Assembly: GCA_016712225.1 (NCBI GenBank)
Contig: JADJRL010000003.1
Location: forward strand, 3,609,501 to 3,673,500
Source: Candidatus Defluviibacterium haderslevense
Lineage (GTDB): Bacteria > Bacteroidota > Bacteroidia > Chitinophagales > Saprospiraceae
Length of the DNA: 64,000 bases
Direction: 5' to 3'
A program made the translations under genes and the position numbers. Positions 53,804 to 61,828 of the stretch are shown here, piece by piece. The notes under the pieces are model-generated. The model ran no database searches. It saw only the letters and a list, made by a program, of their open reading frames with translations, and was not told the origin of the DNA. Positions within the stretch are counted from its first letter, which is position 1; every line of letters begins with the position of its first letter.

Positions 53804-54790
53804 TTATTCCAATAACATATTACAACCTCTGATTTCTTCATCATCTAATCTTCCTAATATTTGAAATTGGGATGCATTTAACTTTATACCCAGGTCTCCG
53901 GTTTGGAGAAAAGAGCAAGTGTGAAGATTCCCCAGATCTATGATATTGACTCGTCCACGTTTATTAGCATTCATAATTTCTTTGTGATCATCCGGAGCAG
54001 AAATGATGACATCCATAGTTGTTGATCGATTATAATGTATTCCGTTTGGACTATATGCCTGAGACATCATTTCTGTCATGCCATATTCTGAAAATATCTT
54101 GGAGCTTGGAAATGATTTATTCAAGGTTTCAATAATTTCAATTTTTGTAAATTGTCGTTTCGAAGACTTAAGACCTCCGGTCTCTATGATGATTAAATTT
54201 GGAGCATTTAGTACATATTGTTTTGCAAAGTCATATAATGCAAAGCTTACACCAAAAAGTATGACTTGCTGTTGAGATTGAACCGCATGTGTCAAATCAA
54301 CAAAGAGTTTTTGAAAATCATCTTTATAAAAAGAGTTACCGGCATTTTGTTTACTTTTCTTCATAAGCAGATGGATCATACAAATTAATGAAGAATTCGG
54401 ATTGTCTACATATCCGGGCAGCAAGCCAAAGAACTGATAGTTTGATGAATGATTAAAAGCTTCATTAAAATCTTTTAAAATGACGTTTTCATACCAAGCA
54501 AGTGATTTTACCAAATGCTTAGACTTGAGCATTCCTGTTGTTCCAGAGGAATAAAAAGTATCTTCTTCTTTCCAATTACCACTTGTAATCCTGTGATATT
54601 TGTAACATGAGACCGGAAGAAAAGGGATTTGTGAAATAGTATTAATGTCCGCAACTTTTATTTTTAATAATTGCAAGTATTTATGGAAGATTAGATTTTC
54701 TCTAGCTTGAAAACGGAATACTTCTAGTGCAAGATCTTCAAATGTATTTGGATTCACTTGCATTACTTTTTTTTCAAGTATGCTAAACAC
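53804..54790 (-). CDS. LuxE-like acyl-protein synthetase family protein
   Basis: A 328-residue ANL-superfamily enzyme related to LuxE acyl-protein synthetase. The adenylation P-loop SSGTTG lies at 81-86. 'YHRITSGNWKEEDTFYSSGTTGMLKSKHLVKS', 'EYGMTEMMSQAYS' and 'GDLGIKL … GRLDDEEIRGCNMLLE' follow in order. The large C-terminal lid is shorter than in full acyl-CoA ligases, as in LuxE. It presumably activates a carboxylic acid as acyl-AMP. No LuxC or LuxD homologue is present, so bioluminescence is excluded. It is the last gene of an operon with purM and the anti-sigma-like gene, six bases after the latter. Confidence 0.9.
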   Translation of the reverse strand: MFSILEKKVMQVNPNTFEDLALEVFRFQARENLIFHKYLQLLKIKVADINTISQIPFLPVSCYKYHRITSGNWKEEDTFYSSGTTGMLKSKHLVKSLAWYENVILKDFNEAFNHSSNYQFFGLLPGYVDNPNSSLICMIHLLMKKSKQNAGNSFYKDDFQKLFVDLTHAVQSQQQVILFGVSFALYDFAKQYVLNAPNLIIIETGGLKSSKRQFTKIEIIETLNKSFPSSKIFSEYGMTEMMSQAYSPNGIHYNRSTTMDVIISAPDDHKEIMNANKRGRVNIIDLGNLHTCSFLQTGDLGIKLNASQFQILGRLDDEEIRGCNMLLE

Positions 54791-54796
54791 AATAAT

Positions 54797-55093
54797 TTAT
54801 CGTTTTAAAAAATAAAACAGAAATAACAATATAAAAATTAAAATAAATACACCGATGATTCCAATCCAACCAATAAATGATTTTGAATCCGTTTCACTAT
54901 TTGTGGGAGCATGTTCTTGATATGCTGCTTGATTTGTTTCTTTATCAGTTTGGTATAATAGTTTTAATTGATCTACTTGTTTTTTTATTTCAGCATCATT
55001 CTTGATCCAGGATTCTACAAAGATAATTTCTTCAGGTGTACAATCTTGGAGTACATATTTGAGTAATACTGCTTTGTTGGGACCAGTTGCCAT
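54797..55093 (-). CDS. Small anti-sigma-like membrane protein
   Basis: A 98-residue protein with one C-terminal transmembrane helix (about 75-96). The N-terminus 'LLKYVLQDCTPEEIIFVESWIKNDAEIKKQVDQLKLLY' has the pattern of the N-terminal domain of FecR/anti-sigma proteins of Bacteroidota ('LLxKYLxGxCTxEExxxVExWL'). Truncation to 98 residues leaves no FecR periplasmic domain, and no sigma factor gene is adjacent. The position between purM and the LuxE-like gene, with gaps of 2 and 6 bp, is conserved-looking operon packing but its meaning is unknown. Confidence 0.7.
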   Translation of the reverse strand: MATGPNKAVLLKYVLQDCTPEEIIFVESWIKNDAEIKKQVDQLKLLYQTDKETNQAAYQEHAPTNSETDSKSFIGWIGIIGVFILIFILLFLFYFLKR

Positions 55094-55095
55094 GA

Positions 55096-56262
55096 CTAAT
55101 AGTTGAATGTTCCCATAAATGATTCAATCTGGATATCTTCGTTTTCAGAGGATTCTACATGTCCAATTATTTTTGCATCCAAATTAAATTTGGCTGCAAT
55201 GTCAGTCATTTGAATAGCTGTTTTTTCGTCAGTGTATATTTCCAATCGATGTCCCATGTTATAAACTTGATACATTTCATGATCTGAGCATAAAGTACAT
55301 TCTCGAATTAACTCAAAGACGGGTGGTAATTCAAATAGAGTATTTTTTATAATTTTTACTTTATTAATGAATTTTTTCACTTTGGTTTGAGCGCCCCCGG
55401 TGCAATGTATAATTCCCTGAATTTGCGATCGGTGTTGATCTATAATTTCTTTTAGAATGGGTAAATAGGTACGAGTAGGGGATAAGAGAAGATCACCTAC
55501 GATATAATTTTTGTCTTTGTGTAGATATTGATCTGTTAGTCTATATCGCCCTGTATATTTATATTCGTCTAAAGTTTCAGGGGAACATGATTCCGGATAA
55601 TGTTGAAGATAGTGTTTATTAAGTACATCATGTCTTGCGGCCGTTAGTCCATTGGAGCCGATACCGCTATTGTATTTGTTTTCATAAGTTGTTTGGCCAA
55701 AAGATGCGAAACCTACAATAACCGATCCGGGCTTGATATTGATTGGAATAACTTTTTCTTGAGGCATTCTTGAAAAAGCTGTAATGCCAACATCAATAGT
55801 TCTTACTATATCTCCAACATCTGCAGTCTCTCCACCACCTGAGATTATAGAAATACCATACGAGGTTAATTGTTGTAGAATATCATTACTTGAAGCGATC
55901 AGTGTTTTTATTATTTCTTTAGGTATGAGATGTTTGTTTCTACCAATTGTTGATGAGATAACAATATCAGTGTAAGCGCCTACGCAGGCCATATCATCTA
56001 TATTCATGACCAATGCATCCTGAGCAATATTTTTCCAGACGGATAGGTCGCCCGTTTCTTTCCAATACAAATAAGCCAGACTGGTTTTGGATCCAGCTGT
56101 ATCCGCATGAATAATATTGCAATACGAAGAATCTTTGGCAACTAAATCAGGTAAAATTTTACAAAATGCATTTGGAAAGAGGCCTTTGTCAAGTTCTTTT
56201 ATAGCATCGTGAATTTCATCTTTCGATGCGGACACACCCAGTGAATCATAGCGATTTATCAT
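55096..56262 (-). CDS. purM: Phosphoribosylformylglycinamidine cyclo-ligase (AIR synthase)
   Basis: A 388-residue protein if started at ATG 56262 (MINRYDSLGVSASKDEIHDAIKEL). An ATG at 56313 would add 17 residues not present in the family. It makes aminoimidazole ribonucleotide from FGAM with ATP in purine synthesis. PurM-type motifs: 'NIIHADTAGSKTSLAYLYWKETGDLSVWKNIAQDALVMNIDDMACVGA', 'SGGGETADVGDIVRTIDVG', 'SNGLTAARHDV', 'SPTRTYLPILKEIID' and 'HCTGGAQTKV'. It is a Bacteroidota-type purM, which lacks the canonical E. coli spacing. First gene of a three-gene operon; other purine genes are absent. Confidence 0.93.
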   Translation of the reverse strand: MINRYDSLGVSASKDEIHDAIKELDKGLFPNAFCKILPDLVAKDSSYCNIIHADTAGSKTSLAYLYWKETGDLSVWKNIAQDALVMNIDDMACVGAYTDIVISSTIGRNKHLIPKEIIKTLIASSNDILQQLTSYGISIISGGGETADVGDIVRTIDVGITAFSRMPQEKVIPINIKPGSVIVGFASFGQTTYENKYNSGIGSNGLTAARHDVLNKHYLQHYPESCSPETLDEYKYTGRYRLTDQYLHKDKNYIVGDLLLSPTRTYLPILKEIIDQHRSQIQGIIHCTGGAQTKVKKFINKVKIIKNTLFELPPVFELIRECTLCSDHEMYQVYNMGHRLEIYTDEKTAIQMTDIAAKFNLDAKIIGHVESSENEDIQIESFMGTFNY

Positions 56263-56438
56263 TAATTGAAAAGCTTTGGCTGGGACAAAAGTATCATTAT
56301 TAAGGCAATTCAAATGGTAAAAAATAGGATTTAGTGTTTTGAATTTTGAATTTCTGGCACAGCATTTGCAAATAGTAATTTATCCTGTAGAAAACAAAAC
56401 CGAATACTAAAAGTATCTGTTAAAACCAAACTATTGAA

Positions 56439-56466
56439 AATCCTGTCTTATTCGTAAGATGGGATT
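56439..56466 (-). terminator. Terminator after the acetyltransferase gene
   Basis: AATCCTGTCTTA (56439-56450), TTCG tetraloop (56451-56454), TAAGATGGGATT (56455-56466): a 12-bp stem with two wobble pairs. A nine-T run on the plus strand and TTTT on the minus side let it serve either direction. It separates the acetyltransferase from purM downstream. Confidence 0.85.
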
Positions 56467-56471
56467 TTTTT

Positions 56472-56936
56472 TTAAAGTGCTATCTGCTGAGAAATATGTT
56501 TTTCCATTTTTTGATGTGCTATTCCAACTTCAACAAATGGAGCTCCTGCAGCCAAATAATTCATTGAAAGATAAAATGGAACTGCAGTGTCTCTGGCATG
56601 TAATTCTATGTTCTTAAATCCTTGAATTAGAGCCCAATGTTCTGCTTGGCTTACTAATATTTTGCCTAAACCCTGACCTTGAACGTCTTGATCTACAACC
56701 ACTTGCCGCATTTTTAAGGTATGTTCATCAATAGCTTTAAAAGTAAGGCAGGCTTTTAAGAACTGATTTTGATCGTAAAGTCCAAAATGGTAAGAGTCCC
56801 ATTCTTCAATAATTTGTTCTTCAGTATAATCCAAACCTAAAGGGGCTCTTAAAATTCGATATCTTAATCGCAGACTATCATCATATTCCGGAGACGCATA
56901 TTCTATTTGACAAAATGCAAGAGTTGTACTTTTCAT
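56472..56936 (-). CDS. GNAT-family N-acetyltransferase
   Basis: A 154-residue protein. The acetyl-CoA-binding signature 'MRQVVVDQDVQGQGLGKILVSQAEHWA' (Q-x-x-G-x-G) and the following 'GFKNIELHARDTAVPFYLSMNYLAAGAPFVEVGI' are typical of the GNAT fold. Family members of this type ('RYRILRAPLGLDYTEEQ') resemble YitI/ElaA-like acetyltransferases. Acceptor unknown. It overlaps the HMG-CoA lyase gene by four bases, so it is translated with it. Confidence 0.93.
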   Translation of the reverse strand: MKSTTLAFCQIEYASPEYDDSLRLRYRILRAPLGLDYTEEQIIEEWDSYHFGLYDQNQFLKACLTFKAIDEHTLKMRQVVVDQDVQGQGLGKILVSQAEHWALIQGFKNIELHARDTAVPFYLSMNYLAAGAPFVEVGIAHQKMEKHISQQIAL

Positions 56937-57790
56937 AAGAAGACTTCATTACTATAAAGCATTGCTTTTTCAAATTGATTCATGTTGATTCCTGTATCAG
57001 CACCTAATTCGTTGAAAAATGAAATTAAGTGTTCAGTAGGCATATTTCCTGTCAAATCATCCTTGGCCATAGGGCAACCGCCATACCCCTTAATAGCGCC
57101 ATCGTATCTAATACATCCAGCTTTGTAGGCGGCTTCAATTTTTTCTTGCCATAGAGAAGGAACAGTATGCAAATGGGCTCCAAATTCAATTTGCGGATAA
57201 GCTGGAATGAGGTGAGAAAATAAATAATGAATACTTTCAGGTGTTGCTATTCCGATAGTATCTGATAAAGCTATGATATTACAGCCAATGGGAATCAATT
57301 GATCAGCCCAATAGGACACTATTTCTGCATTCCATGGATCGCCATAAGGATTTCCAAAAGCCATAGAAAGATAGACAATCAGTTTCTTGTCTGACTTTAC
57401 AGCAATATCCTGAATATGTTTAACGGTTTCAAAAGACTCTTCAATAGAACTATTGGTATTGCGCACTTGAAAGGTTTCTGATACGCTAAATGGGTAACCT
57501 AAATAAGAAATGGTATCATATTTTGAGGCTTCTATAGCTCCTCGAAGATTGGCTATAATGGCTAGAAGCGATGTTGGGCGTTTGTTCAAATTTAATTTTT
57601 GAATGAGCTCATGAGTATCCCGCATTTGGGGAATAGCCTTAGGTGAAACAAAGCTTCCAAAGTCTATGGTATCAAACCCAACATTCAGCAATTGGTCTAA
57701 ATACTTAAGTTTAATACTGGTATCAATAAAACGATGGATGCCTTGCATGGCATCTCTTGGGCACTCTATGATTTTAATTTTGGGAATCAT
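56933..57790 (-). CDS. Hydroxymethylglutaryl-CoA lyase
   Basis: A 285-residue TIM-barrel enzyme that splits HMG-CoA into acetyl-CoA and acetoacetate, the last step of leucine breakdown. Residues at the active site are present: Arg12-Asp13 in 'ECPRDAMQG', His206 and His208 in 'GAHLHTVPS' (metal), and the catalytic Cys239 in 'GYGGCPMAKDDLTGN'. Length and layout match MvaB/HMGCL. The gene is co-transcribed with the acetyltransferase. The branched-chain E1 at 50283 acts earlier in the same catabolic route, though not adjacent. Confidence 0.95.
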   Translation of the reverse strand: MIPKIKIIECPRDAMQGIHRFIDTSIKLKYLDQLLNVGFDTIDFGSFVSPKAIPQMRDTHELIQKLNLNKRPTSLLAIIANLRGAIEASKYDTISYLGYPFSVSETFQVRNTNSSIEESFETVKHIQDIAVKSDKKLIVYLSMAFGNPYGDPWNAEIVSYWADQLIPIGCNIIALSDTIGIATPESIHYLFSHLIPAYPQIEFGAHLHTVPSLWQEKIEAAYKAGCIRYDGAIKGYGGCPMAKDDLTGNMPTEHLISFFNELGADTGINMNQFEKAMLYSNEVFL

Positions 57791-57867
57791 ATATGGAATC
57801 CTAAAGGTAGGGCGTTATTCTTTTAAGTAGATGGCAATATTAAAGTAATTTTGCACAAAAGAATAAT

Positions 57868-58080
57868 ATGGATAAGCGAGCTGCAGGTTTATTATTGGGT
57901 TTTTTGTTGTTTGTCATTTCTTTATTGTCGATTATACTGAGCCTGGTGGGTGTTTCTTTGACCTTTTTAAAGCCTTTGGATGATTTGGGATTTCTCTTTT
58001 CGACAACAGTTAAGGGTCTGATGCTGTTTGGAGGTATCATTTTGGTATATATTTTGCAAACAAATAATAAAAATTATTAA
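57868..58080 (+). CDS. Small two-helix membrane protein
   Basis: A 70-residue protein with two hydrophobic helices (about 5-27 and 46-64) and a short loop 'LTFLKPLDDLGFLFSTT'. It is 69 bp before the TonB-like gene on the same strand and may share its regulation, although the TonB-like gene has its own conserved upstream block. Function unknown. Confidence 0.6.
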   Translation: MDKRAAGLLLGFLLFVISLLSIILSLVGVSLTFLKPLDDLGFLFSTTVKGLMLFGGIILVYILQTNNKNY

Positions 58081-58095
58081 TATTTTAAATGGGAT

Positions 58096-58137
58096 ATCAT
58101 AATAATTCGAGCTTTTTATACGTACTTTGACTAATAA
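58096..58137 (+). promoter_or_regulatory. Conserved upstream block of TonB-like paralogue 1
   Basis: 'ATCATAATAATTCGA', a few bases, then 'TTATACGTACTTTGA' and 'TAATAA' are shared with 59516-59557 in front of the second paralogue. 'TACTTTG' is a near match to the -7 box TAnnTTTG (one base short). Conservation together with the duplicated gene suggests the promoter was duplicated too. Confidence 0.5.
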
Positions 58138-58149
58138 TTCATTTGACTG

Positions 58150-59151
58150 ATGAGACCAATTTCATTTAGCTATCACTTAACAGAGCAAAGAAACAGCATA
58201 AAGGCCAAAATTTATTCGGCAATTATCATATCACTATTACTGTTACTTGTCTTTTTTTACAAATTTGACATTGTCGTTCCCGAAGATCTTGAGGCACCAC
58301 CTTACCTGAGTTTGATTGAGTTCATACCTCAGGAAAGCATCAAAAAATATGAAAATGCAGGTGGTAGTAAAGGACAAGAGGGATTGGAAACTTTAGAGGG
58401 TGGATCCCAGGGCAATGCGGAACAGACACCAGAACCTGAATCAGAACCTGTTGCTGAAAAGAAAGTAGAAACCACGCCTGTTGAAAAAATTCCTTCTTCA
58501 CCAGCATCAACCCCAATTCTAACCAATTCTGAACCCGATATCGTAAAATTACCATCACCACCAAAAATAAATCCTACAACAAAACCAACTTCGCCAAGTA
58601 CAACTACAACGAGTGTCCCTGAAACAAAATCTACTCCAACCCCATCTACAACCACAACTCATACTTCATCCGGTGATGATGACCATCCAGGATCTGGAGG
58701 TTCAGGTACTGGATCTGGAGCGGGTCAAGGTGCTGGAGATGCGAACACAGGTGCTGGAGATGGCGCAGGTGGCGGATCTGGAACAGGAGGAGGCGGCGGA
58801 ACAGGAGGAGGAGCAGGTGCTGGAACTGGAGCTGGTACAGGAGAAGGAACTGGGGTAGACTTTGAAGCTATCGGGGTCTTAAAAAGAGCTAGGATATACT
58901 CTCCAGACTTAAAAAAATTAGCTAGTGCTACCCAACAAAAAGTAGTGTTTAATATTTGTATCAATCGTGAGGGAGATATAACTTATAATGGATTCAATTC
59001 TAAATTATCTTCAACCAAGGAGATCAAGTTTGTTCGCGAGGCCATGGGACTCATGAAGCAATTCAAATTCAAGCCTAATCCAAGTGCAGCTAGAAAAGAA
59101 TGTGGTACTGTAACTATTGCATCAGGTGGAGTCTTGCAAAAATTAAAATAG
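58150..59151 (+). CDS. TonB-like protein with glycine-rich spacer, paralogue 1
   Basis: A 333-residue protein: cytoplasmic N-terminus, one membrane helix (about 22-40: IYSAIIISLLLLLVFFYKF), a Pro/Thr/Ser-rich linker, a glycine-rich stretch (about 177-237), and a C-terminal domain of about 85 residues ('IYSPDLKKLASATQQKVVFNICINREGDITYNGFNSKLSSTKEIKFVREAMGLMKQFKFKPNPSAARKECG'). The last part looks like a TonB_C-type domain and fits the inner-membrane TonB layout, but the glycine-rich linker is unusual. A closely similar gene follows at 59571. Confidence 0.85.
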   Translation: MRPISFSYHLTEQRNSIKAKIYSAIIISLLLLLVFFYKFDIVVPEDLEAPPYLSLIEFIPQESIKKYENAGGSKGQEGLETLEGGSQGNAEQTPEPESEPVAEKKVETTPVEKIPSSPASTPILTNSEPDIVKLPSPPKINPTTKPTSPSTTTTSVPETKSTPTPSTTTTHTSSGDDDHPGSGGSGTGSGAGQGAGDANTGAGDGAGGGSGTGGGGGTGGGAGAGTGAGTGEGTGVDFEAIGVLKRARIYSPDLKKLASATQQKVVFNICINREGDITYNGFNSKLSSTKEIKFVREAMGLMKQFKFKPNPSAARKECGTVTIASGGVLQKLK

Positions 59152-59199
59152 AAATGGTTTAGCAATACAAAATTGAATTTGTGATTTGCTTTTTTTAAG

Positions 59200-59390
59200 T
59201 TAATCCAGATATATTTAGTGTTTCTTGTGTTTGGCTTTGTACAGATTATTTTTTCTTTCCAGAAATGTCTAAAATTTTCTTCGGGCCAGAATTGTTCTAT
59301 TTGATTTTTTAAACCTTATGTTCCTGCCAGTTTATGGGTGAAGTCATTTTTTATAAAAAATAAAGTTTCATTTTTTAAACTTGTCTGATG
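59200..59390 (-). pseudogene. Broken C-terminal piece of a NamZ (DUF1343) gene
   Basis: On the minus strand, the sequence LFFIKNDFTHKLAGT, a stop (TAA), GLKNQIEQFWPEENFRHFWKEK, a frameshift, then 'NNLYKAKHKKH', stop, 'IYLD' mirrors the last 60 residues of the gene at 60590-61828 ('LFFLKNNFIHKLAGTQDLKNQIEENWSEEKIRQSWREKLNQYKAK … YLIYPE'). It sits directly after the first TonB-like copy exactly as the intact gene sits after the second one. It is the trace of a duplication that covered the TonB-like gene and the end of the NamZ gene. Confidence 0.9.
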
Positions 59391-59515
59391 ACTTACCCTA
59401 TTAAGTGCAATAAGTATGTATTTTTTCCAACTTATATCTTCGATTTCCAACTTTCAACTTTAGTAATGTTGCCAAAGTAGATAAGTCAGGAATAAATATT
59501 AATATTAAAAAGGAG

Positions 59516-59557
59516 TATCATAATAATTCGACATATTTATACGTACTTTGAGTAATA
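59516..59557 (+). promoter_or_regulatory. Conserved upstream block of TonB-like paralogue 2
   Basis: Carries the same 'ATCATAATAATTCGA' and 'TTATACGTACTTTGA' elements, at the same distance from the start codon, as the block at 58096-58137. It lies downstream of the NamZ pseudogene fragment. Confidence 0.5.
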
Positions 59558-59570
59558 AATTAATTAATAG

Positions 59571-60539
59571 ATGAGAACAATATCATTTAGCTATTATTTA
59601 ACCGAACAAAGAAATAGCATTAAATCCAAAATTTATTCAGCGATTATCATAACTTTATTGCTGCTACTCGTCGTTTACTACAAATTTGAAATTGCAGTTC
59701 CTGAAAACCCTGAATCACCACCATACCTGAGTTTGGTAGAATTTATTCCACGAGAAAGTATTAAAAAATATGAAAACGCTAGTGGAAGTAAAGGGCAGGA
59801 AGGTTTGGAAACTAAAGCAGGGGGATCATTGGGAAATGGAGATCAATCACATCAATCAGAAGAAATCGCTGATAATAAAGTTGAACCTGTTCAAGTAGAA
59901 AAAATTCCTTCTTCACTAGCGGCTACACCTATTCTTACGAATTCTGAACCAGATGTCGTGAAATTACCATCACCACCAAAAATAAATTTTACAACAAGAC
60001 AAAATACAACAAGTACTAGTTTTCAAGAAGCTAAATCTACGCCTACCTCCTCTACCTCGACAACATATACGTCATCCGAAGATAATGACCAACCAGGATC
60101 TGGAGGATCTGGTATAGGAACAGGAGCAGGTCAGGGTGCAGGAAACACGAATATAGGTGCAACAGGGGGATTAGGAATTGGCGGTGGTGGAGGAACAGGA
60201 GGAGGTGAAAGTGCAGGCACAGGTGCTGACGAAGGAATTGGAGTAAACCAAGAAGAAATAGGTGATTTAAAAAGAGCTAGAATATATTCACCTGACCTAA
60301 AAAAATTAGCCAGTGCCACTCAACAGAAAGTTGTATTTCTTGTTTGTATCAACCGTGAGGGCGAAATCACATACCAATCATTCAATTCAGCAAAGTCCAC
60401 TACAAAAGAGATAAAGTTTGTGCGCGAAGCCAGTGAACTTATGAAGCAATTTAAATTTAAGCCTAATCCGAATGCCACCAAGAAAGAATGTGGCAACGTA
60501 ACGATTGAATCCGGTGGGGTGCAACAAAGATTAAATTAG
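59571..60539 (+). CDS. TonB-like protein with glycine-rich spacer, paralogue 2
   Basis: A 322-residue paralogue of the previous gene, about 60-70 % identical by eye at the ends and more variable in the linker. The same membrane helix (about 22-40), the same PPYLSLVEFIPRESIKKYENASGSKGQEG block, a shorter Gly-rich stretch (about 172-225), and C-terminal 'IYSPDLKKLASATQQKVVFLVCINREGEITYQSFNSAKSTTKEIKFVREASELMKQFKFKPNPNATKKECG'. The C-terminal core is the best conserved part. A tandem duplication, not a separate transfer. The linker has fewer Gly repeats than paralogue 1, so it may be evolving by repeat loss. Confidence 0.85.
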   Translation: MRTISFSYYLTEQRNSIKSKIYSAIIITLLLLLVVYYKFEIAVPENPESPPYLSLVEFIPRESIKKYENASGSKGQEGLETKAGGSLGNGDQSHQSEEIADNKVEPVQVEKIPSSLAATPILTNSEPDVVKLPSPPKINFTTRQNTTSTSFQEAKSTPTSSTSTTYTSSEDNDQPGSGGSGIGTGAGQGAGNTNIGATGGLGIGGGGGTGGGESAGTGADEGIGVNQEEIGDLKRARIYSPDLKKLASATQQKVVFLVCINREGEITYQSFNSAKSTTKEIKFVREASELMKQFKFKPNPNATKKECGNVTIESGGVQQRLN

Positions 60540-60589
60540 AAATTAATATGCGATTCAAATTTGAGTTTTAGGATTTTGCTTTGGTAAGG

Positions 60590-61828
60590 TTACTCTGGAT
60601 AAATTAGATACTTCATTCGTTTAGCTTTATATTGATTTAATTTTTCCCGCCATGATTGTCTGATTTTTTCTTCAGACCAGTTTTCTTCTATTTGATTTTT
60701 TAAATCTTGTGTTCCGGCAAGTTTATGGATGAAATTATTTTTTAGAAAAAACAATGACCCTCCTTTTAAACATTGCTTAGCATTCAATATAGGTTTTAGG
60801 TTTATTTTTTTTGATTGATAGCATGATGTTATTGAAGTGGTTGTCAAACTAAATCCTATACAAGAAATTCCATTGAATGGTGGATCTTTGGCACCTATAT
60901 TTTCTTTGGGAGTAAATGCAGTGTCTCCCTTAGTAAATTCTGGATGTCCATATAATTGAAAGGGATATGGTGTCCCTCGTCCTAAACTTACCGTAGTTCC
61001 TTCCAATAGACAAAGACTTGGGTACAAAAGTATTGATAATTGATTCGGTAAATTCGGTGATGGGGCTATGGGTAATATATAATGAGAACTATGGCTGTAG
61101 TTTTGACATTGAATGACTTTTAACTTTAGTGATTTAGCCTTGTTTATCCATTCTTCTCCTTGAATCATTTTACTTAATTCCCCAATCGTTAGTCCATATA
61201 CTATTGGTATTGGGTGCATCCCAATAAAGGATCTGAATTGAGTATCTAACACCGGGCCATCGATATAAAATCCATTTGGGTTTGGTCGGTCTAAGACCAA
61301 TATTTCCATATTGTTTTCAGCACAAGATTCAAGGATATAATGTAATGTGCTGATGTAAGTGTAAAACCTAACACCAACATCCTGGATATCAAATATAATG
61401 AGGTCTAAACCTTCAAGGTCTGTAGATTTTGGTTTTTTGTTTTTTCCATATAATGAAATGAGCGGTAAACCCGTTTTTTGATCGGTAGAATTAGATATAG
61501 TAGCACCATTGGAATCGGTTCCCCTGAAGCCATGTTCTGGTATAAATATTTTCTTAACATCTACTCCTAAATGAAGCAAACTATCTAATAATGAAGTATT
61601 GCCAATCATGGAAGTTTGATTAATCACCAATCCGACACGCTTGCGTTGAAGGAGGGGTAAATATTCCTTGATTTGATAAGCCCCGGGTAAAATAGTAGTG
61701 TCTTTTATTGAAAAACTTGCATTATCAGAAGGAATAGTAGACACTGTATTAACTTTGGGCGAACAACCATAAAATGGTGGTAAAACAAGCAATTGGAGTA
61801 AAGGGATGAGCATTATTTTATAGATCAT
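60590..61828 (-). CDS. NamZ-type exo-beta-N-acetylmuramidase lipoprotein (DUF1343)
   Basis: About 412 residues from ATG 61828. A lipoprotein signal (LIPLLQLLVLPPFYGCS) follows, giving a lipid-anchored envelope protein. Family blocks of DUF1343/NamZ are complete: 'KRVGLVINQTSMIGNTSLLDSLLHLGVDVKKIFIPEHGFRGTDSNG', 'LIFDIQDVGVRFYTYISTLHYILESC', 'VLDRPNPNGFYIDGP', 'IPIVYGLTIGELSKMI' and 'SLGRGTPYPFQLYGHP'. NamZ releases N-acetylmuramic acid from peptidoglycan fragments. Other ATGs exist (61867, 61813). The start at 61828 overlaps the next, divergent start by two bases. Confidence 0.93.
   Translation of the reverse strand: MIYKIMLIPLLQLLVLPPFYGCSPKVNTVSTIPSDNASFSIKDTTILPGAYQIKEYLPLLQRKRVGLVINQTSMIGNTSLLDSLLHLGVDVKKIFIPEHGFRGTDSNGATISNSTDQKTGLPLISLYGKNKKPKSTDLEGLDLIIFDIQDVGVRFYTYISTLHYILESCAENNMEILVLDRPNPNGFYIDGPVLDTQFRSFIGMHPIPIVYGLTIGELSKMIQGEEWINKAKSLKLKVIQCQNYSHSSHYILPIAPSPNLPNQLSILLYPSLCLLEGTTVSLGRGTPYPFQLYGHPEFTKGDTAFTPKENIGAKDPPFNGISCIGFSLTTTSITSCYQSKKINLKPILNAKQCLKGGSLFFLKNNFIHKLAGTQDLKNQIEENWSEEKIRQSWREKLNQYKAKRMKYLIYPE

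Noticed and set aside
53804..54790. Bioluminescence (lux) operon
   Set aside because: Only a LuxE-like fold is present; LuxA, B, C and D are absent and the operon context is purM.
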